The translations under genes were made by a program, and so were the position numbers. The notes under the pieces were generated by a model, which saw nothing but the letters and a program-made list of their open reading frames with translations, did no database searches and was not told the DNA's origin. Positions 34,567 through 48,480 of a DNA stretch of 64,000 bases are shown here, piece by piece. The first letter of the stretch is position 1, and each line of letters begins with the position of its first letter. This DNA comes from Lycocorax pyrrhopterus obiensis (taxonomy: Eukaryota > Chordata > Aves > Passeriformes > Paradisaeidae), in assembly GCA_014706295.1 (NCBI GenBank), contig JACSVZ010000011.1:9166163-9230162 (forward strand), written 5' to 3'.

Positions 34567-37500
34567 ACCTGTCAACAGACCAAATTTCTTGATTTTTACA
34601 GTATATTTATGTAAACAAATAGCCATTTTGCTACCACTGGTATCCCTGATTCATGCCATGTATTCAAGAAGCTATCATTTTGCAGTGAAGGAAAAAATGG
34701 TAATTTATTAACACTGTTTCATGAAAATACAGGCTGCATTTTTAAGGGAACAAAATTATTAACGTAATAAATGAATATTCAAGCTCATTGTGAACAAGCC
34801 CACAGCTAACTACTTGAATATCTTGATCCAAAATGCTATTTAAAGGCCTGTGCTTATTTCCAGCTGACTGTGATTCTGTATGGAAATAGCTCCTACAAGT
34901 GAGGTTGAAATAAAGTTCTGTAAGTAATACTTCTAAGACACAATGCATTCTGTGTCTTATTTGCTCTAGAAAATTATGTCAGGAATACAGTTTGCTTGCA
35001 AGTGAAAATCTTATAATAAAAAAAAAATCTCATTTCTCTGCATGATAAGCAATTCTTTTGACTTACAATGTAAGCTGGTTTAGGTTAGGATATGTTTTTA
35101 GTCACTTAGAAAAACATCATGTAACTCCCACTCCTCTCTTTTTTCTATATGACAAGTTCATCTCACTTTGTATGTATCTTCTCCAGTGAACCTCATCAGC
35201 TTTTAAAAATAATGGGAAATGCACTATAACAAAAGTAGACATATTTCAAAATTTGAAATTTATTCAAACGACATTTGTAGAACATAAGCCTTAAGTAGTT
35301 TTAAAAAGAGAGAGATAATTTAAGAAGGAAAAGTGGAAATTGTTTGTGCAGGTTTCTGTTTACCAGCAAGACTCCAAATGTTTTAATTTTCCTAGCTTCC
35401 TCATCAACAGTTCATGTTGTTAACCTGTCCCCTGGAAAAAGAGGGAATTATTGTGAAGCCCGCATTCTCCCATTTCATCTCCCCTCTGGCAGGTTATCAT
35501 CTAGCACTGTTAAAGTTAACATCACTTCTATACGTTTTTGTACAGCGTCTCAAAGCCTGTTTATTCTCATGAAAAAAGAAAGGTGAAAGTCCAAGCTGAG
35601 AGCTGCCCCTTTGCAGTTTCTACCCCTGACCCCACACTTCAGCTCAGCTCTTCAGCACGGCCATGTCCCAGCTTCCCTGCAAACCACAACACCGGTGCAG
35701 TTTGGCTGCATTGCCTTTTGCTCCGCCAATTCAGCCACCAGGTTCTGCCATCACAAAACTGAGGAACAGATCTCTTTGCGCTCACGCTTCAACAAGATAT
35801 CAAAGACTCAATAAAATTTGCCCGAGGCAGTTTTTGGGATTAGTTTTCGAAATCACCTGTCTGTCCCAAACTCTAATTACAATGCTCAGGGCAGCACGCT
35901 AAATCGGCTTTGGAGACCAACCTGTTTTAAACCCTTAAAATGGTTTCCCACATTGAAGAACTAGAAAGGCAGGTGCAGTGTAAAACTTTGCTATAAATCC
36001 ATTTGAATGCACATTACATTTTATATGGGCCAATATGCTCACCAAATCTGTGCCTGAGAAATTCCACTACCCTTCCTGCCAGGTCAAAGGAGTTTTCCCA
36101 AGGCTATATTTGGCCGACAGCTCAGTCTGTCCCTTCACCTGAACGTACATCTGCCTGAATAAAGGAAGAGAGTAACAACTTCTCTTTCTCTCTGAGGTTT
36201 GCTCCATAGCTCTTGCATGACCCAAAAAGCCTCCCCTGTAATGCAAAGCTTGAGGTCACCTGATCAGTTTTCAGGTGATTTAGAATACTGTGCTAAAATC
36301 TAGGTGAGTTCCAGGTATGATTCCAATTTGAGAGGTGAACATACAGGTAAATTTCCATCAGGAAGGGAGGCGTTCTTCAATTAGTCAAATGAAATAATTA
36401 TTTTTTCAAGAGAAAATAAAATCCATCTTAGAATTAAAAATGTAAAGGTAGGGAAGTAGGAAAGCACCTGCAATTCTGCTTTGTTAGATGTTTGCTGTGG
36501 AAACAATCTGCTCAATTTTAACAAGAGTTGACATCACTGAGAAAATTCCCTGCCATCATTTCACAACTAGTTTTTTTTTGCTGTTTTTTGGGGTTTTTTA
36601 AAATACTGAGTTAAAATTTTTATGCTCTTAAGCTTCTAAGTAATTGTAAAGGAAGAAGGAAAATCCTCGAAGTGGGAATACTGAGGAGCTATAATTGGGC
36701 TACGGAGATACCCTATTATCTGCGCTGCCTTTTTTTTTCCTTTTTTTCCTTTAATTTCTGAATGGCAAGTTTCAATGCTATTGAATGCCAGCCAAAAATT
36801 CAAGGTGGTATGAAACATTGAAAAACATTACTTTTTAACAATGCCGAGAAACAGAATGGCACCGTTTTAATAGCCATATGTCATAAAGACTATTTTTATT
36901 TAGGAAAATCTATTTTAATTTAAATATCATAAGCCCATGAGCTATAACAAACAATATTTTTTTTCCATGTGCTTGGAATTAGTGCAAAGAAAACTTACTT
37001 CTCCTCCCCCTCCTTTAGAAGTCTGAATATACATGTGTGTTTATGAGCGTGTGTCTGTTTACGGTGATGGAAGGAAACCACTAAACTCCATTAGTTAATG
37101 CAATGGCAAAATACCAAAAAGGAGGTCTTCCCCTGGGGTTGCTTTTTATCCCATGTCTTTCACTAGTCCATTTTCCATATAATCCCCTTGCAACAGCTCT
37201 CCACAGCAAGCTGCTAGTGGTAACTGCATCAACCCAGATGAAGTGGAAAGTTGCTATAATTTCTTTCATCTGCGCTTTTCGCAAATTCATGTGCTGAAGG
37301 AAAGTTCCCTTTACCAGGTGCTAAGAAATGGAAATGTGTGTGTGCATTTGTGAGCACTGACCTGGGCTGGGTACTGGAAGGAGAATTACAGGCTCCCTTC
37401 TAAGTCCTTGAGCAGAATCACTCACAATGAGCTTTGTAGGCCAGATTTCTCTTGCATCTTTTCCAGTGTAGAACACCAAACAAGTGTGTGTGTGGGGTCC

Positions 37501-38910
37501 TGTTAGGCTTTTGAAATTTTCATTTAATTACTCATCAAAGTCTGCAAACAGCTATCAATAGTGAAATTGGCATTTAATTTCTTAGAACTTTAAAAATTTC
37601 TTTTTAATATAGAATTTAGGAGTTTGAGGGCCAATTTATAGTTACTTCAGGTACTCATAACCATGATTATACACATCTGATACTTTACAAGATTTCAGTG
37701 TTAAATTGCAGATGGCAAACATTGCTCACATTGGACTGTGCTGTGAGATACAAAGGATCACAGTGAAAGAAATAGGATTTTGAAAAAAAAATCAGGCTTT
37801 TCCATAACCACTAAACATAAAGAAAATCTATTATATGCTCACCGACACTTTACTTGAAGCAAACAGAAAGCAACGCTATATGCTTAAGATGGAATTTCCT
37901 TTTCTAAAGAGGTTTTACAAATAAATTAGCCTGGCCCTTGAACTAGTAAGAATAATATATGCAACTAAAGTCATCATGTAATTTAGAAAAGTCTGAGGGG
38001 AAACTGTGCAATTTACATTAAAGAAAACAAAATGTTTAATAAACCAGCAACAAAACCCAATATAATCAATCATCTGTTGTTTTAGAGAATTCCACTAAAA
38101 TTCACATATATTTCTATTTTCAGAGTCGGGATATAGTCTAAACCAAGGGTTTTATACTAGCAAAATTACCTTTTCAGTAAAAAACAGACAAACAACAGAA
38201 AACCCCACAATAACGTCCAACCTTTATACTCCTAATTCACTTTGCTTCACAAAGGTATGCTGATGATGAGAAACAAAGCAGAGCCCTTAGGTAAGAATCC
38301 ATTTTATCTGTCCTTAAAATTGCCTTAGAATTCTACTTAAAATAGGCAGCTTTTAGGAGGCAGGGTATCTGAAAACATGGAGGCCTCTTCACCCTTATCA
38401 CCCACTCAGTCTGGGGCTTGGAACAGTTCATGAAATTCTTTTTTTCTACAAAGTGTAGAGATATGCAAGGCTCAGTGGTGGCTCCTATGAGCTGGCACCC
38501 TGCACCTGCAAAGTTCTCTTCTCCCAAACAACCCCTGGTACAATGTCTCAAGGAGAGGACGAGCCCGTGGGTGCCACAGCACTGGGGTGTGTGTCAGATG
38601 TTTGCTGTCTGGCTGCGGGAGCAGAGGAATCCCAAATTCCCAGCAGCACCTGAGGCTCACAGACCTTTCCCACACGGGCACTGTAATTGTCCAAGCAGAC
38701 AATTATCATTTATACACCAAACAGCACAACTTGGTGCAACCCTTGTCTGCTAAAAGGATATCTTCCTAATCTCTCTGTATCCAGTCTGGTGCTGTTTACA
38801 TGAAACTCTTCAGAATTATTATTAAACATAAACTAAAGTTGCTCTTCTAAACCAAACATCTTTGAACTTCAGTCAGGCCCCCTCAAACAAATAAGCTGTT
38901 TTGAAAATTA
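34567..38910. other. Non-coding stretch, no gene seen
   Basis: AT-rich with a pyrimidine-rich moderately GC patch at 35590-35770, where three overlapping frames reflect composition. T/G-rich (36571-36601) and T/C-rich (36728-36753) low-complexity tracts and short GT runs (37333-37344, 37483-37494) are present. The 111-codon frame at 38418-38753 (+) starts at TTG and overlaps a minus frame. The words GGCCAGATTTCTC at 37440 may be an ancient repeat scrap. Confidence 0.5.
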
Positions 38911-39440
38911 TTTCCAGGGCGATGCCTGTTGCCATAGAGATGACATTAAGTGAAAAGGACAAAAAATATAGAGGGTGATAAACTGCATGGTTGGATGACA
39001 CACTTGACTTCCAAGTCTGTGTTCAAATAAGGCATACATGCCAAGATTTTTTATGAAAGACAAAATTAAAATGTATCACTATCAAGCTGTAACTGACAAG
39101 GTATTGTGTGGTGGCTGTTAACATAATGCTCCATATATTTATTGTTTGTCATTTTTCTGGCCCTGATAAAGGTCTTTTAGAGCTGTAAATCATACCATTA
39201 AATCTGCCACTAGGAACAGAGGCTGTTTGGAGAATGAAAAGAAAAGACGAAACTGAATCACTACTTACAGGTTTCTGCTTCATGACAGACCTTAACTATC
39301 ACATCAGAGATGACATTTATTCTTCGAATTTGGCACATTTTCAAACACCACACTGTTGGCTTATGACCTAACTCAAGAAAAAATTCTCTTGAAGAGTAGG
39401 CTGTTTACCATGGTGATGTATTGTACAGACATGATATTCA
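38911..39440. promoter_or_regulatory. Candidate conserved regulatory block (speculative)
   Basis: Two motifs resemble RFX X-box sites: GTTGCCATAGAGAT at 38928-38941, and a segment with the palindrome ACCATGGT followed by GATG at 39408-39420. Between them lie FOX/SOX-like words (TTATTGTTT near 39136) and a homeodomain-like ACCATTAAAT near 39195. No ORF or repeat covers it. The impression of constraint comes from sequence texture alone and needs cross-species alignment. Confidence 0.2.
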
Positions 39441-39555
39441 GTTAAGTACATATGGTTTAATACAATATGAAATTATTCAAAGGTTTAAAAATATTGGTTC
39501 ACTCACAACAAGCATTGCTACTTAAAAATTTAGCTTTCTATCCACATCCTATTAA

Positions 39556-39603
39556 TGAAGGGTCTACAATATTTTTGTGTGAAGGGTCTACAATATTATC
39601 GTG
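39556..39603. repeat. Two-copy 24-bp tandem duplication
   Basis: The 18-base word TGAAGGGTCTACAATATT is repeated at 39556-39573 and 39580-39597. The full 24-base units match at 22 of 24 positions, differing only in the tail (TTTGTG versus ATCGTG). It is a small local duplication without apparent function. Confidence 0.92.
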
Positions 39604-41578
39604 ATGATCTTGATTGGTATTAGTTGCAAAAAACCGCAATAAATCATCTGCTTATGTTCCTGCCTGGATATTTTGATCAACACCTTCTAAACACAGGCTT
39701 AGAGACACCTAAACCTGACAACAGTCAGGAATAATACAAAGTGATACAAATATTGCTAGAGATCAGATGGGAAAAATATGATGTACTTCACACAGTGGAA
39801 AATTCCTTCTTAATACTCTCAGTATAGAAACTGCTTTACTGATCTAGACCACGACAAGGATCATAATCCACATCACCCAGGCACAGCATCCTGCCTCAAC
39901 ACTGCCCTGTACCACATACAGTATTGGAAATAACCAATGAAACAAAAAACCCCAAACACTGACAGCAACAACAAACCTTATAAAACACGGCCCAGATCCT
40001 TAGAATTTGTCAAGGTTACTTTTAAGATACACTTCAGAAATTGGGAGTAAGCAAAGAGACTGTCTACAGCATCAGCCCATTAAATGGCACTTTTTGTCAA
40101 TGCAGGACTTCAGTTAAATTAACAGCTGAAATATTACTGTACTTCACACAATTGTGTTTGGTAAAGGGTACAGCAGAAGGTGGTCACACCTGGAGAACAG
40201 ACAGAGAACATTCAAATCTCTGGTATAAGCACAGGCATTGTATATATGGCTACATTTAGAGCCAGCTCACCAAAGGAGACAATTCTGCAGACAGTAGACA
40301 GGTAAGAGTCCTCTTTCACACCAGGAAAGTGTTACACGTCTTGTACCCACCCAGAACAGCATCTTTTACAAACACATATATTTTCAAAATTCTTGCTAAG
40401 ATTCCAGTTGTTTTCATTGTATCCCATTAAAGATTTACTCTGCATTTCTGAAGGAAAAGTACATGATATTAACACAATGCATAGAGCGAGATCACAGAGA
40501 AGCCCAAGCCAAAGATGAAGTAGTGTCTGGGTATAACAAATACTTGATAACGATTAGAAACAAAACATATAATCAATTAATGTAATTCTGCCTGTAGTTT
40601 AATCTGAGAGCTCCACAGAAAGTTATTACTAAAATCCCAGTTTTAATCTTGCTGAAAACAAAATTTTTAATTAGCGCAATGTCAGTTATTGAAAATTGAG
40701 CTAAGAGGATGCTTTTGATATTGAACAAGCTGCCAAAATGCTGCATGGGTGATAAGAAGAACTGCTGCAGGCATAGAAGGACAGGCAGCTGTGCGCTTAG
40801 AAATCAGAATCTTTTTGAACATCTGACTATAACAAGGTACCCTTTATGGCCTACTTCTATTAATGAAACTTTATAAATTTTTTATTGGATTTGACAGTTA
40901 AAATTAAACAAATAAACAGCCTGTTGCAGCATGAAACCACCTGATTTTATCCCCCTTGTGAATCAATGACCTTCTGTAAATAAGCAGAAGGTTAAGAAGG
41001 TGTAGATTATATAACAGAGTATCACAGGTTCATTTGTTTGCACACAAAATTGAATGTTCATATTTCATTCAAAATTCTCTTTAGAGAAAACAATTTTCTT
41101 CATAGTACAATATTCAATAGTTTTCAATGAATTGGTGAAATATGATAACTCAATCACCTGCACTTCCTTTACTTTCCCAGGCTGTTAGAAAAGATCTTTA
41201 TTTCTGTTAGTCCTTTAAATTCTTCTGGAATATAATCCTAGAGTCAGCTTAAGTGTAATTAATACTAAGGTTTTATTTTTAACACAAGCAACAAGGGGAA
41301 AACATGGCTATTAAACAATTTCTCTTGGTGTTTTTATGTATGAGATATTTTTCCCAGACTTTTTTCCTGTTTTCGCAAAGAAAGGGCCTTTTATTGCCAA
41401 ACTAAAATATACCTGAGAGCTGTGCATAGCAAAGTTTGGAGGGAAATATATTACTAAAAATATACCTGAACTCTCTGAGAAAATCTAATTTATTCGTATA
41501 ATTAGACAATTTAATGATAAATGTACCTAAAGAAAGGTACACAGAAACACCTGAATCTCAGCAGAGACACAGCAGCAC
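39604..41578. other. Non-coding stretch, no gene seen
   Basis: AT-rich unique DNA. GGCCCAGATCCTTAG at 39989-40003 may be a scrap of an ancient amniote repeat. The frame 40041-40259 (+) has no recognisable domain. Confidence 0.5.
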
Positions 41579-41830
41579 TGTGATGGTTTTGCCCTGTCCC
41601 TTTCCTGGCCATTTATTCTAAACAGCATTATAATGACTATTCTAGAAAACAGCCCTTTACTTCTAACATTGAGGAAAGGGACTGAACTAATGAAAGGCAA
41701 AATCTCTTATAAACAAAAAGCCTATAGAGAAGAAATTGCAGCTTTTAGGGAACGGAGTTTTGTCACTCACTCGTTAGGGGTGACATTGATACTGCATTCC
41801 GCTACCTTATTACATTTAAAAATATGATAT
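41579..41830 (+). mobile_element. Very tentative LTR-like segment
   Basis: It begins TGTGATGGTTTTGCCC, similar to the start of the candidate at 16252, and contains a small excess of CpGs toward its right side (for example near 41752, 41771 and 41801). No paired CA end, target-site duplication, poly(A) signal arrangement or internal viral reading frame was found. It is reported only because two places in the window begin with the same phrase. Confidence 0.15.
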
Positions 41831-42454
41831 ATAACTTAAAGATACACTGACAGATTTTAACGTAAGCGACCTGCATTTACTTCAAGTTGATAAACAGTAA
41901 TGGTTGTTACAAAGGAAAAACCCTAAAATTATCACTGGAATTAAATAATCCTGGCCTAGATGTGTCATCCTGACAATTTTGTGAACAAAGTATCTTCCTC
42001 GATAGAAGATATTAGTGAGAGAATATACACATTTATTTAGTGTTTTAAGACAAATGCTAGTTTGAGTGAAATTCGATTTTCAAAAAGTCTTGGCAAAACA
42101 TCTACATGAATCCTGAGTTCCACTTAAACTCTCATCTTGAAATAAATTACTGCAAATGAAATTTATTTTAACTAAACTTTTAAACAACATATAAAATTAA
42201 TAATAATTAAAATTGTAAATAAGTTTCCTTTGCTGTAGATCTGAAAGGAGCCAGTAATTCTGAAACAGCTTCTGAAATCTCACCTCTTTTGTAGTCTAAT
42301 TGGTTACATCAGTAAACTGCTGGGTGAGTGCTTTAAAAGGATGCAGAACAGGAACAGAAATACAGCTTTATGGGAAGTGAGGTGTGAGGCCATTAAATGC
42401 ATTCACTGCATCAGAATGTTTTTAATCCTACTGACCAATTAAGTAAAAGGCATC

Positions 42455-42496
42455 TTGGAGCAAGTAAATATAATGTTAGAGCAAGTAAATATAACA
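42455..42496. repeat. Two-copy 21-bp tandem duplication
   Basis: GAGCAAGTAAATATAA occurs at 42458-42473 and 42479-42494. The 21-base units differ at only a few positions. It is local slippage; no function is implied. Confidence 0.9.
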
Positions 42497-45119
42497 GCCT
42501 TGTTGCTGACTGTAATAACAGACATGGTCAACGTGGTAAAACGTGGACACTAATTGTTAATTAACTTGATGAAAATATTTCTTTAGTGAGAAATTCTTGA
42601 ATGCTTCTCCAAGTCACATTAGAGGAAAGAAAAAGAATGAGCAGACCAGTCCAAAACAATCTGAATATTAATTTTTAAAATCCCAGTCAAACCAAATTAG
42701 TGGATTTATTTCAAGGAAAACGACTTTGCTAACTTTATTGCCTATTCTGAACAACATGATCCTTTACTTTGAATACTATGTGACCCTATTTCCTACTAAA
42801 ACTATAAATTACACTAACTTAGACTCTTTATTTAAATGTCAAAAATTCCAGAGCTCACCTACAAAATTGATATCATGTACTGGGTCTATCAAAAGCATTG
42901 TAAGCACATTTAACTTGGTTGAAATACCTACCTTGTTCATGCCTATTTTAAAGAGCATTTCTTGCCACTAATTAAACTTCCTACAGTATTTCTAAGTTCC
43001 TAATTTAACTACGTGAATTAATTAGATCTCAGCTCTACTCCCACACTCCTTTAATATGACTTCCTCTCCCATCAGCTGCTCCGTATGGAAGGAGGAAGAA
43101 TATGTACTTTGCTTTGTAGAGCAGCCTGAGATCCGTTAAAAGAAAATACTACAGAAGAGCTGCTTATATTCAGAAATAAAATTTAGCTTTAGTGACTAAA
43201 TAAAATACTTGGAAAGTAAGGTTAAGCCATTTGTGGTAGCTTTAAAAATCAGAAACAGCAAAACAGCACATTTGGGATATGTAAACATCAAATTCAGAGT
43301 ATAAATGAAGCATAACAAGCTTCCAAAGACGCTTATGGAATAGAGACTGGGCCTAGTTTACATATCAACTGCCTAGCTAGTTTGTTTTTAAGATGAGACT
43401 TAACTCAGGAATTTGACTAAACAAACAGCAATGGATTCCCTTCAGAGATGAACTATGAAATAATTTGCTTTGCATTGTTCGATTACCTAAATACAGTTAC
43501 TGTGTAATTGATCAGCATGAGACATGTTTGCATAAACCTGAGATGGATCAATTTCAAACACCAGCTCTGATAACTCCATGTTATGTGATGTGACACAGTC
43601 AAAAAATTTAACTTTAAACTTTTAACCTCACCACCCCAGTAGTCACAGTGTTCTAGCTCTGCTATTTAACAGCTATTTGTATAAGGGAATAAATATTTAT
43701 TGTCCTATGTATATGTGGAACATATAATTGTGACTTACAGCCTTAAACTAGAAATTGATCACATCTGCTCTTCACCAAGTTTGCAGTTATTAATACAGGT
43801 CATCTTAATAATGAAAAACATTAATTTGAATTCATACATGAACAGTGAGCATGTGGCTTTTGGGGTTTGGGCACTTAAACAAAACATCTCTCCATAATTG
43901 ATTGAATGACAAGTCTCTGACTAACTCACGTTGAACATCTTAAAAGTCTTTATCTGAAAGACATGGAGTAGTGGAGAGATGTAGGAAAATATGAGAGAAA
44001 ACAAAACAAAATGAAATCTAATCAATTTCTCTCCGTTATCATATTTGTTTGTTTTGGCTGCTCACATTACAGTTTATTAAAGGTTTTCTACTTTTGATCT
44101 AATTCAATAAAAAGGATTCCCCCACACATTTCCACGCAGAAAGGCTACCAGAACTACAAGCTTGTGGTTTGAGGGACAATATGACGATTAGTCCGAACTA
44201 GCCCAGAGGTATAGCCTAAAGCAGCAGACAACACTGCTTAGAGCAGCCTGCCTCTTTTTAAGATTTGAAACCCTGATGGCTGTAGAATGTTGAGCAGATA
44301 CCACCTCTGTTCTTAGTGTAAACCTAGCTTGAAATAGGATATGCAGTGGGTCAAAACAAGTAACTTATTTGATAGTTTAAACGACACACAGCTGTACTAA
44401 TTTTCACATAAGCTAATTTTAACAAAATCTTAACTTGAATTGATGACCAGGACTGACAAATATAATGAAGTACAATGTCTTCATTTTATACATACTTCAT
44501 GAAAGATCTGGTATGCACCTATAAATATGAAAAATTTTAACTTATGAGAATATCTCTATGGACATTTAATAAAACTACTTACTTTGTAAAAATCTTTCAG
44601 AATTTGCAGTATAGATGGAACTGTAGACAAGCTACCTGAGAAAAGTGTTAATACAAGAGAAAGTATTATGGTTATGTCTATAGACAGTACAAATTTAGCA
44701 ACTTCTAAAGCTAATAAAAGAACAATTGTAATTCTGTTTTTTAGAACTTGTTGTATTACTTAGTAATGTTTCGCAGGACTAAATACCAAACTGTGTAATA
44801 AGTGAAATGCTTTTAAGGTGAAATCACAAATGGAACTCACTGCCTGCTTAGTTATGCTTAGACTTGTGTCTCTTGCCATCAATAGGAACAATACACATGC
44901 AGATTTTCTCAGAAGAGGGGAAAAACTATATATTTGAAGGAAATGTACTGGATCACCACTACCTTTTGAACTGGTCTTTGGCCACCGAGACCGTTAAATA
45001 GTAATGTTAAAGCCTGCTGGAGACTGGAACTTCCAGGTCCACGCTCTGTCTCATATCAAACACAGATAAGTGGTCCCCTGTAATTTTTATGACTATGGTG
45101 TCAAAAGTCTTCCATTCAA

Positions 45120-45139
45120 ATTGCAATAAATATTGCAAT
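45120..45139. promoter_or_regulatory. Paired ATTGCAAT sites
   Basis: Two identical self-complementary octamers ATTGCAAT lie at 45120-45127 and 45132-45139, separated by AAAT. The octamer contains the TTGCAAT half-site used by C/EBP bZIP dimers. The 12-bp spacing places both on nearly the same helix face. Regulatory function is inference only. Confidence 0.25.
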
Positions 45140-46349
45140 GAAGTCTGGAAGCAGGGCCATTTGTACTTGCTTGGGGCTGAGAATTAAGATAGCCTGTTTC
45201 CAGTTAGACAGTCATTAGAAAGATCTAACGTCCATGCTAAATGGCTTCCTGTTCTGAGTACTTAAAACCAGTTTTAGTAAAATTGGCTTCCTGAACATTT
45301 TCTTATATCTTCACCAGTATACGAATTTGAATTTTACACTCTGTTCTTTAATCATGGGTTCCTCACAGACTGTCCCCATAGGAAGTATCTTACTTCAAAT
45401 GAATCAAGAGTGCCATTCTGCAGGTAGCTCTCTATACTCATATTTTTATGTTGATCCAAAGCTCCTTATATCAATATACAGCACAATGCAGAAATGTGCT
45501 ACTAAAGGCTTTGGGGAACCAAAATGTGGTATATCCTTTCTTCACTAAAATACAACTGGTGCAGTTTTACTTTTTCCCCTTTTCAATTTCACTTATTTCA
45601 ATGTGAGGAGGCAAATTAACATTCTATCGGTTAACAAAACAAAAAAAAATTGCCTCAAAGGGAGGCTCCATCTTCCTGTTTAAGGTCCTGTTAAAGATTT
45701 TATGACTTTATGTAGATGGCATACAAGCATTTTGATATTTAACTCCCACTAAGTGCCTACAAACTCCCATTAAGACAAACTCTGAGAAACTATTTTGTGT
45801 GGGTATGAACAGAGCCTATTTAAGAAAACAGAAGCAGACATGTGATTGCAAGCAAAGCCTATAGGCAGAAGTTAAATATCTAAATACATTGTGGATCTGT
45901 ACCAAGGTATCTCCTGGGAACAAAAATTGCTAGATAAAAAAAATATGATTAGAGTATTCTAAGGAATTTTTTGTTAAAACTCCCTCTTATTTTAGGTAAA
46001 ATACTTTGGAGAACTGATAGTGCAAAGAGAATGCATTAATCTTTAAGCTATTTTTTAAGTAGTTTGAGCAAAATTTTTTTCCTGATCTCCATCACATGGT
46101 TTGCCCATACTTCCCCATAAATTGCATATTTAGACTGATTTTCTGTCTCGTGGGTGCCTTGACATATTTCAAAATTTGACCTTTCATGATTTGCAATAAA
46201 GCAAATACATAATAATATATAAATAAATATGTAATATACAATGCAATAATAATGTTTTCTCTCACTTATTTATTTGCCTATAAAAAAACATCAAACAAGG
46301 TAGATCTCACTAAACTAGATACACATATAGGACACCTACAGTGATATAT

Positions 46350-46372
46350 TTGTTGGAAGGCTGTTCCGACAA
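46350..46372. other. 9-bp hairpin next to CpG cluster
   Basis: TTGTTGGAA (46350-46358) pairs with TTCCGACAA (46364-46372), one position being a G-U pair in RNA, with a five-base loop GGCTG. Three CpGs fall at 46367, 46382 and 46389, in otherwise CpG-poor DNA. It may be part of an unrecognised inserted element. It is too short for a miRNA precursor. Confidence 0.4.
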
Positions 46373-48480
46373 CTCCCCTAGCCGTCCCCGAATTCCTAAA
46401 CTAATCTGTCACAGCTTTCCAAAAAGCAAATCTTAACATAATATTTCACGCCTGATAAGTCAGAAAATCTGAACATGGACTTGTCATGCATATTCTCAGC
46501 TCTGGACTTTGCATTTCTGTTTGTAGCGCTCCTCCAGAGTAGTAAAAAGAAAAAAAAAGGTAGCAAACAGACCTCAGTACTTACACTTCTATACTTTTTC
46601 CACTAAATGTGGTGCATATAAACCTGTATTTGAAAGAATAAGTATCCCTTTTTGTGTTCCTTTATAAGAGCCGTGAATTATTAATTTCTGCCACTGAACA
46701 ATGACAATTGCAAATAAATGCTTAAATTAATGAAAAAGTTGAGAAAAAGGGTTTCTGTATAATAACTAATAAACATTTCCACAAAACCTTTTAACGTACC
46801 AATAATGTCTCATAATTCTTTATGAAGCTGCGCCTCCATCTTCAAATCTCAATAATTATAAAAATTAAAGAACCACTTATGGAAGGTTTTGTTTGGTTTG
46901 GGTCTTCCAAATTTTTTGTCCCTGTAGAATACTTGAAGTGGTCTAACAGCTGATGTGTTCTGCCAAGGCATCCTTATAAAATGCAATAATATAATATTAC
47001 TTTGAATAAAACTGATATATTATTCAGGAAGCTATTATTGTATGTATACATGATTAGATTTATAGCATGTGAAGAATTATTGCATCCCTTAATTTCTGTT
47101 ATTAGTGGTGCCTTTCCAAATATTTCTTGAATTATGTTACTCCCCATCCTGTGTATATCCTTTAAACCAGACGTGTGAATCATCCAGTAGAGAACTATAG
47201 AAGTTCATCCTTCAGAACCTTCTAAAAAACGGTCTTATCTTCACTTGAGGGCTCCAGATACAAAGCAGAAAAATACATCAACTGTGATATCACTGCTCTC
47301 CCATTCTGTAATTTCATGAGCACAACAAAATTATAAAAAAGTAAAAGCTATGAACATGCTGCACAACATCATTGCTGAATTCTTCAAAGTTGTGAGCATT
47401 ACAGTACCAGACTGCACATACTTATTTTGAGAAAAACCTGTATCTTATACAGATATATCTATCCATATTGAGATAGACTTATTTTGTGTACTTGTATATT
47501 TTTAAAAAATAATAAATTAATAATGGTGATAGCAAGAAGCTTGAATGTTTGTCTGCTTGAAAGTACATAAATTTCTCAGGCAATCATCTTTGAGAACTAG
47601 GAAAAACAGAATAATCCCCCCTTCAAATTACTCGCAGCTATGAACCTGAAGAAATTGGTTTCACCTGAAGAAAGGTAATATAGGTATTTTTTGCCAGCAA
47701 ATGAATTGACTTAATGAGTTCTTATTTCAGAGAAATTTCCCTGCTGTGGGATAGTCCCAATCTTGTTAGTCATCTCTGCTGAAGATTAGACATAGTGGTG
47801 CTGCACAGATTATGCTGTGCCAACCAATGAACATGCCAATTTTCTTCCAGAAAAATATTAGTCAGAGATTAAAAGACAGAACTGAAAACACTGTCCTCAC
47901 TTTAGTTTGTGAGTCTGATTTGTATTTTAGGATGTTTTCCATTTTTGCTTCTTGTAGTCACATCAACTCCCATTACCAAATAGGGAGGTGCATTAACAAA
48001 CTCGCAAAGAACTGTTTTCTGCTCTTGTAATTATTTCAGGATGAATAAATGATGAAATTGCTTAGAGACATGGGAGTTGTAAAAGAATAAATAGGCAACT
48101 TTACTAAAAGTTCTGTGTCTAAACCAAATTTAATCCATCTCACAATTAAATGGCTTTATTCAAGAATACTTAGCCACTACACTTAAAGTTACCATAAATC
48201 CTTCTAAAATGCACATCCTACATTTCTTGGTACTTGAATCATGAGAAAGACATCACACATTAAATTTCTACCAATAAAAAAATATGCTTTTTGCTAAGTG
48301 TTTAATAAAAAGACAACTTTCCAGTGTTTTTTAGACTATTTTACTTTAGTACACTCTAATTAAAATGAGGAATGCAGAATCTGTGTTAGTAGAAAGCAAT
48401 GTGTAGTTTCTCACATTAACAGTTGTACATACCTTCAACTGCCTCTAGATCTGAACTTATGCTTCAGACCACTAAATATA

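Larger units (their letters stand above)
42497..48480. other. Non-coding stretch, no gene seen
   Basis: AT-rich DNA. Small structured spots are paired ATTGCAAT octamers (45120-45139) and a 9-bp hairpin beside a CpG cluster (46350-46391), both listed separately. Frames at 42726-42971, 43700-43897, 45327-45548, 46974-47183 (-) and 47812-48030 are short and domain-free. Confidence 0.5.
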
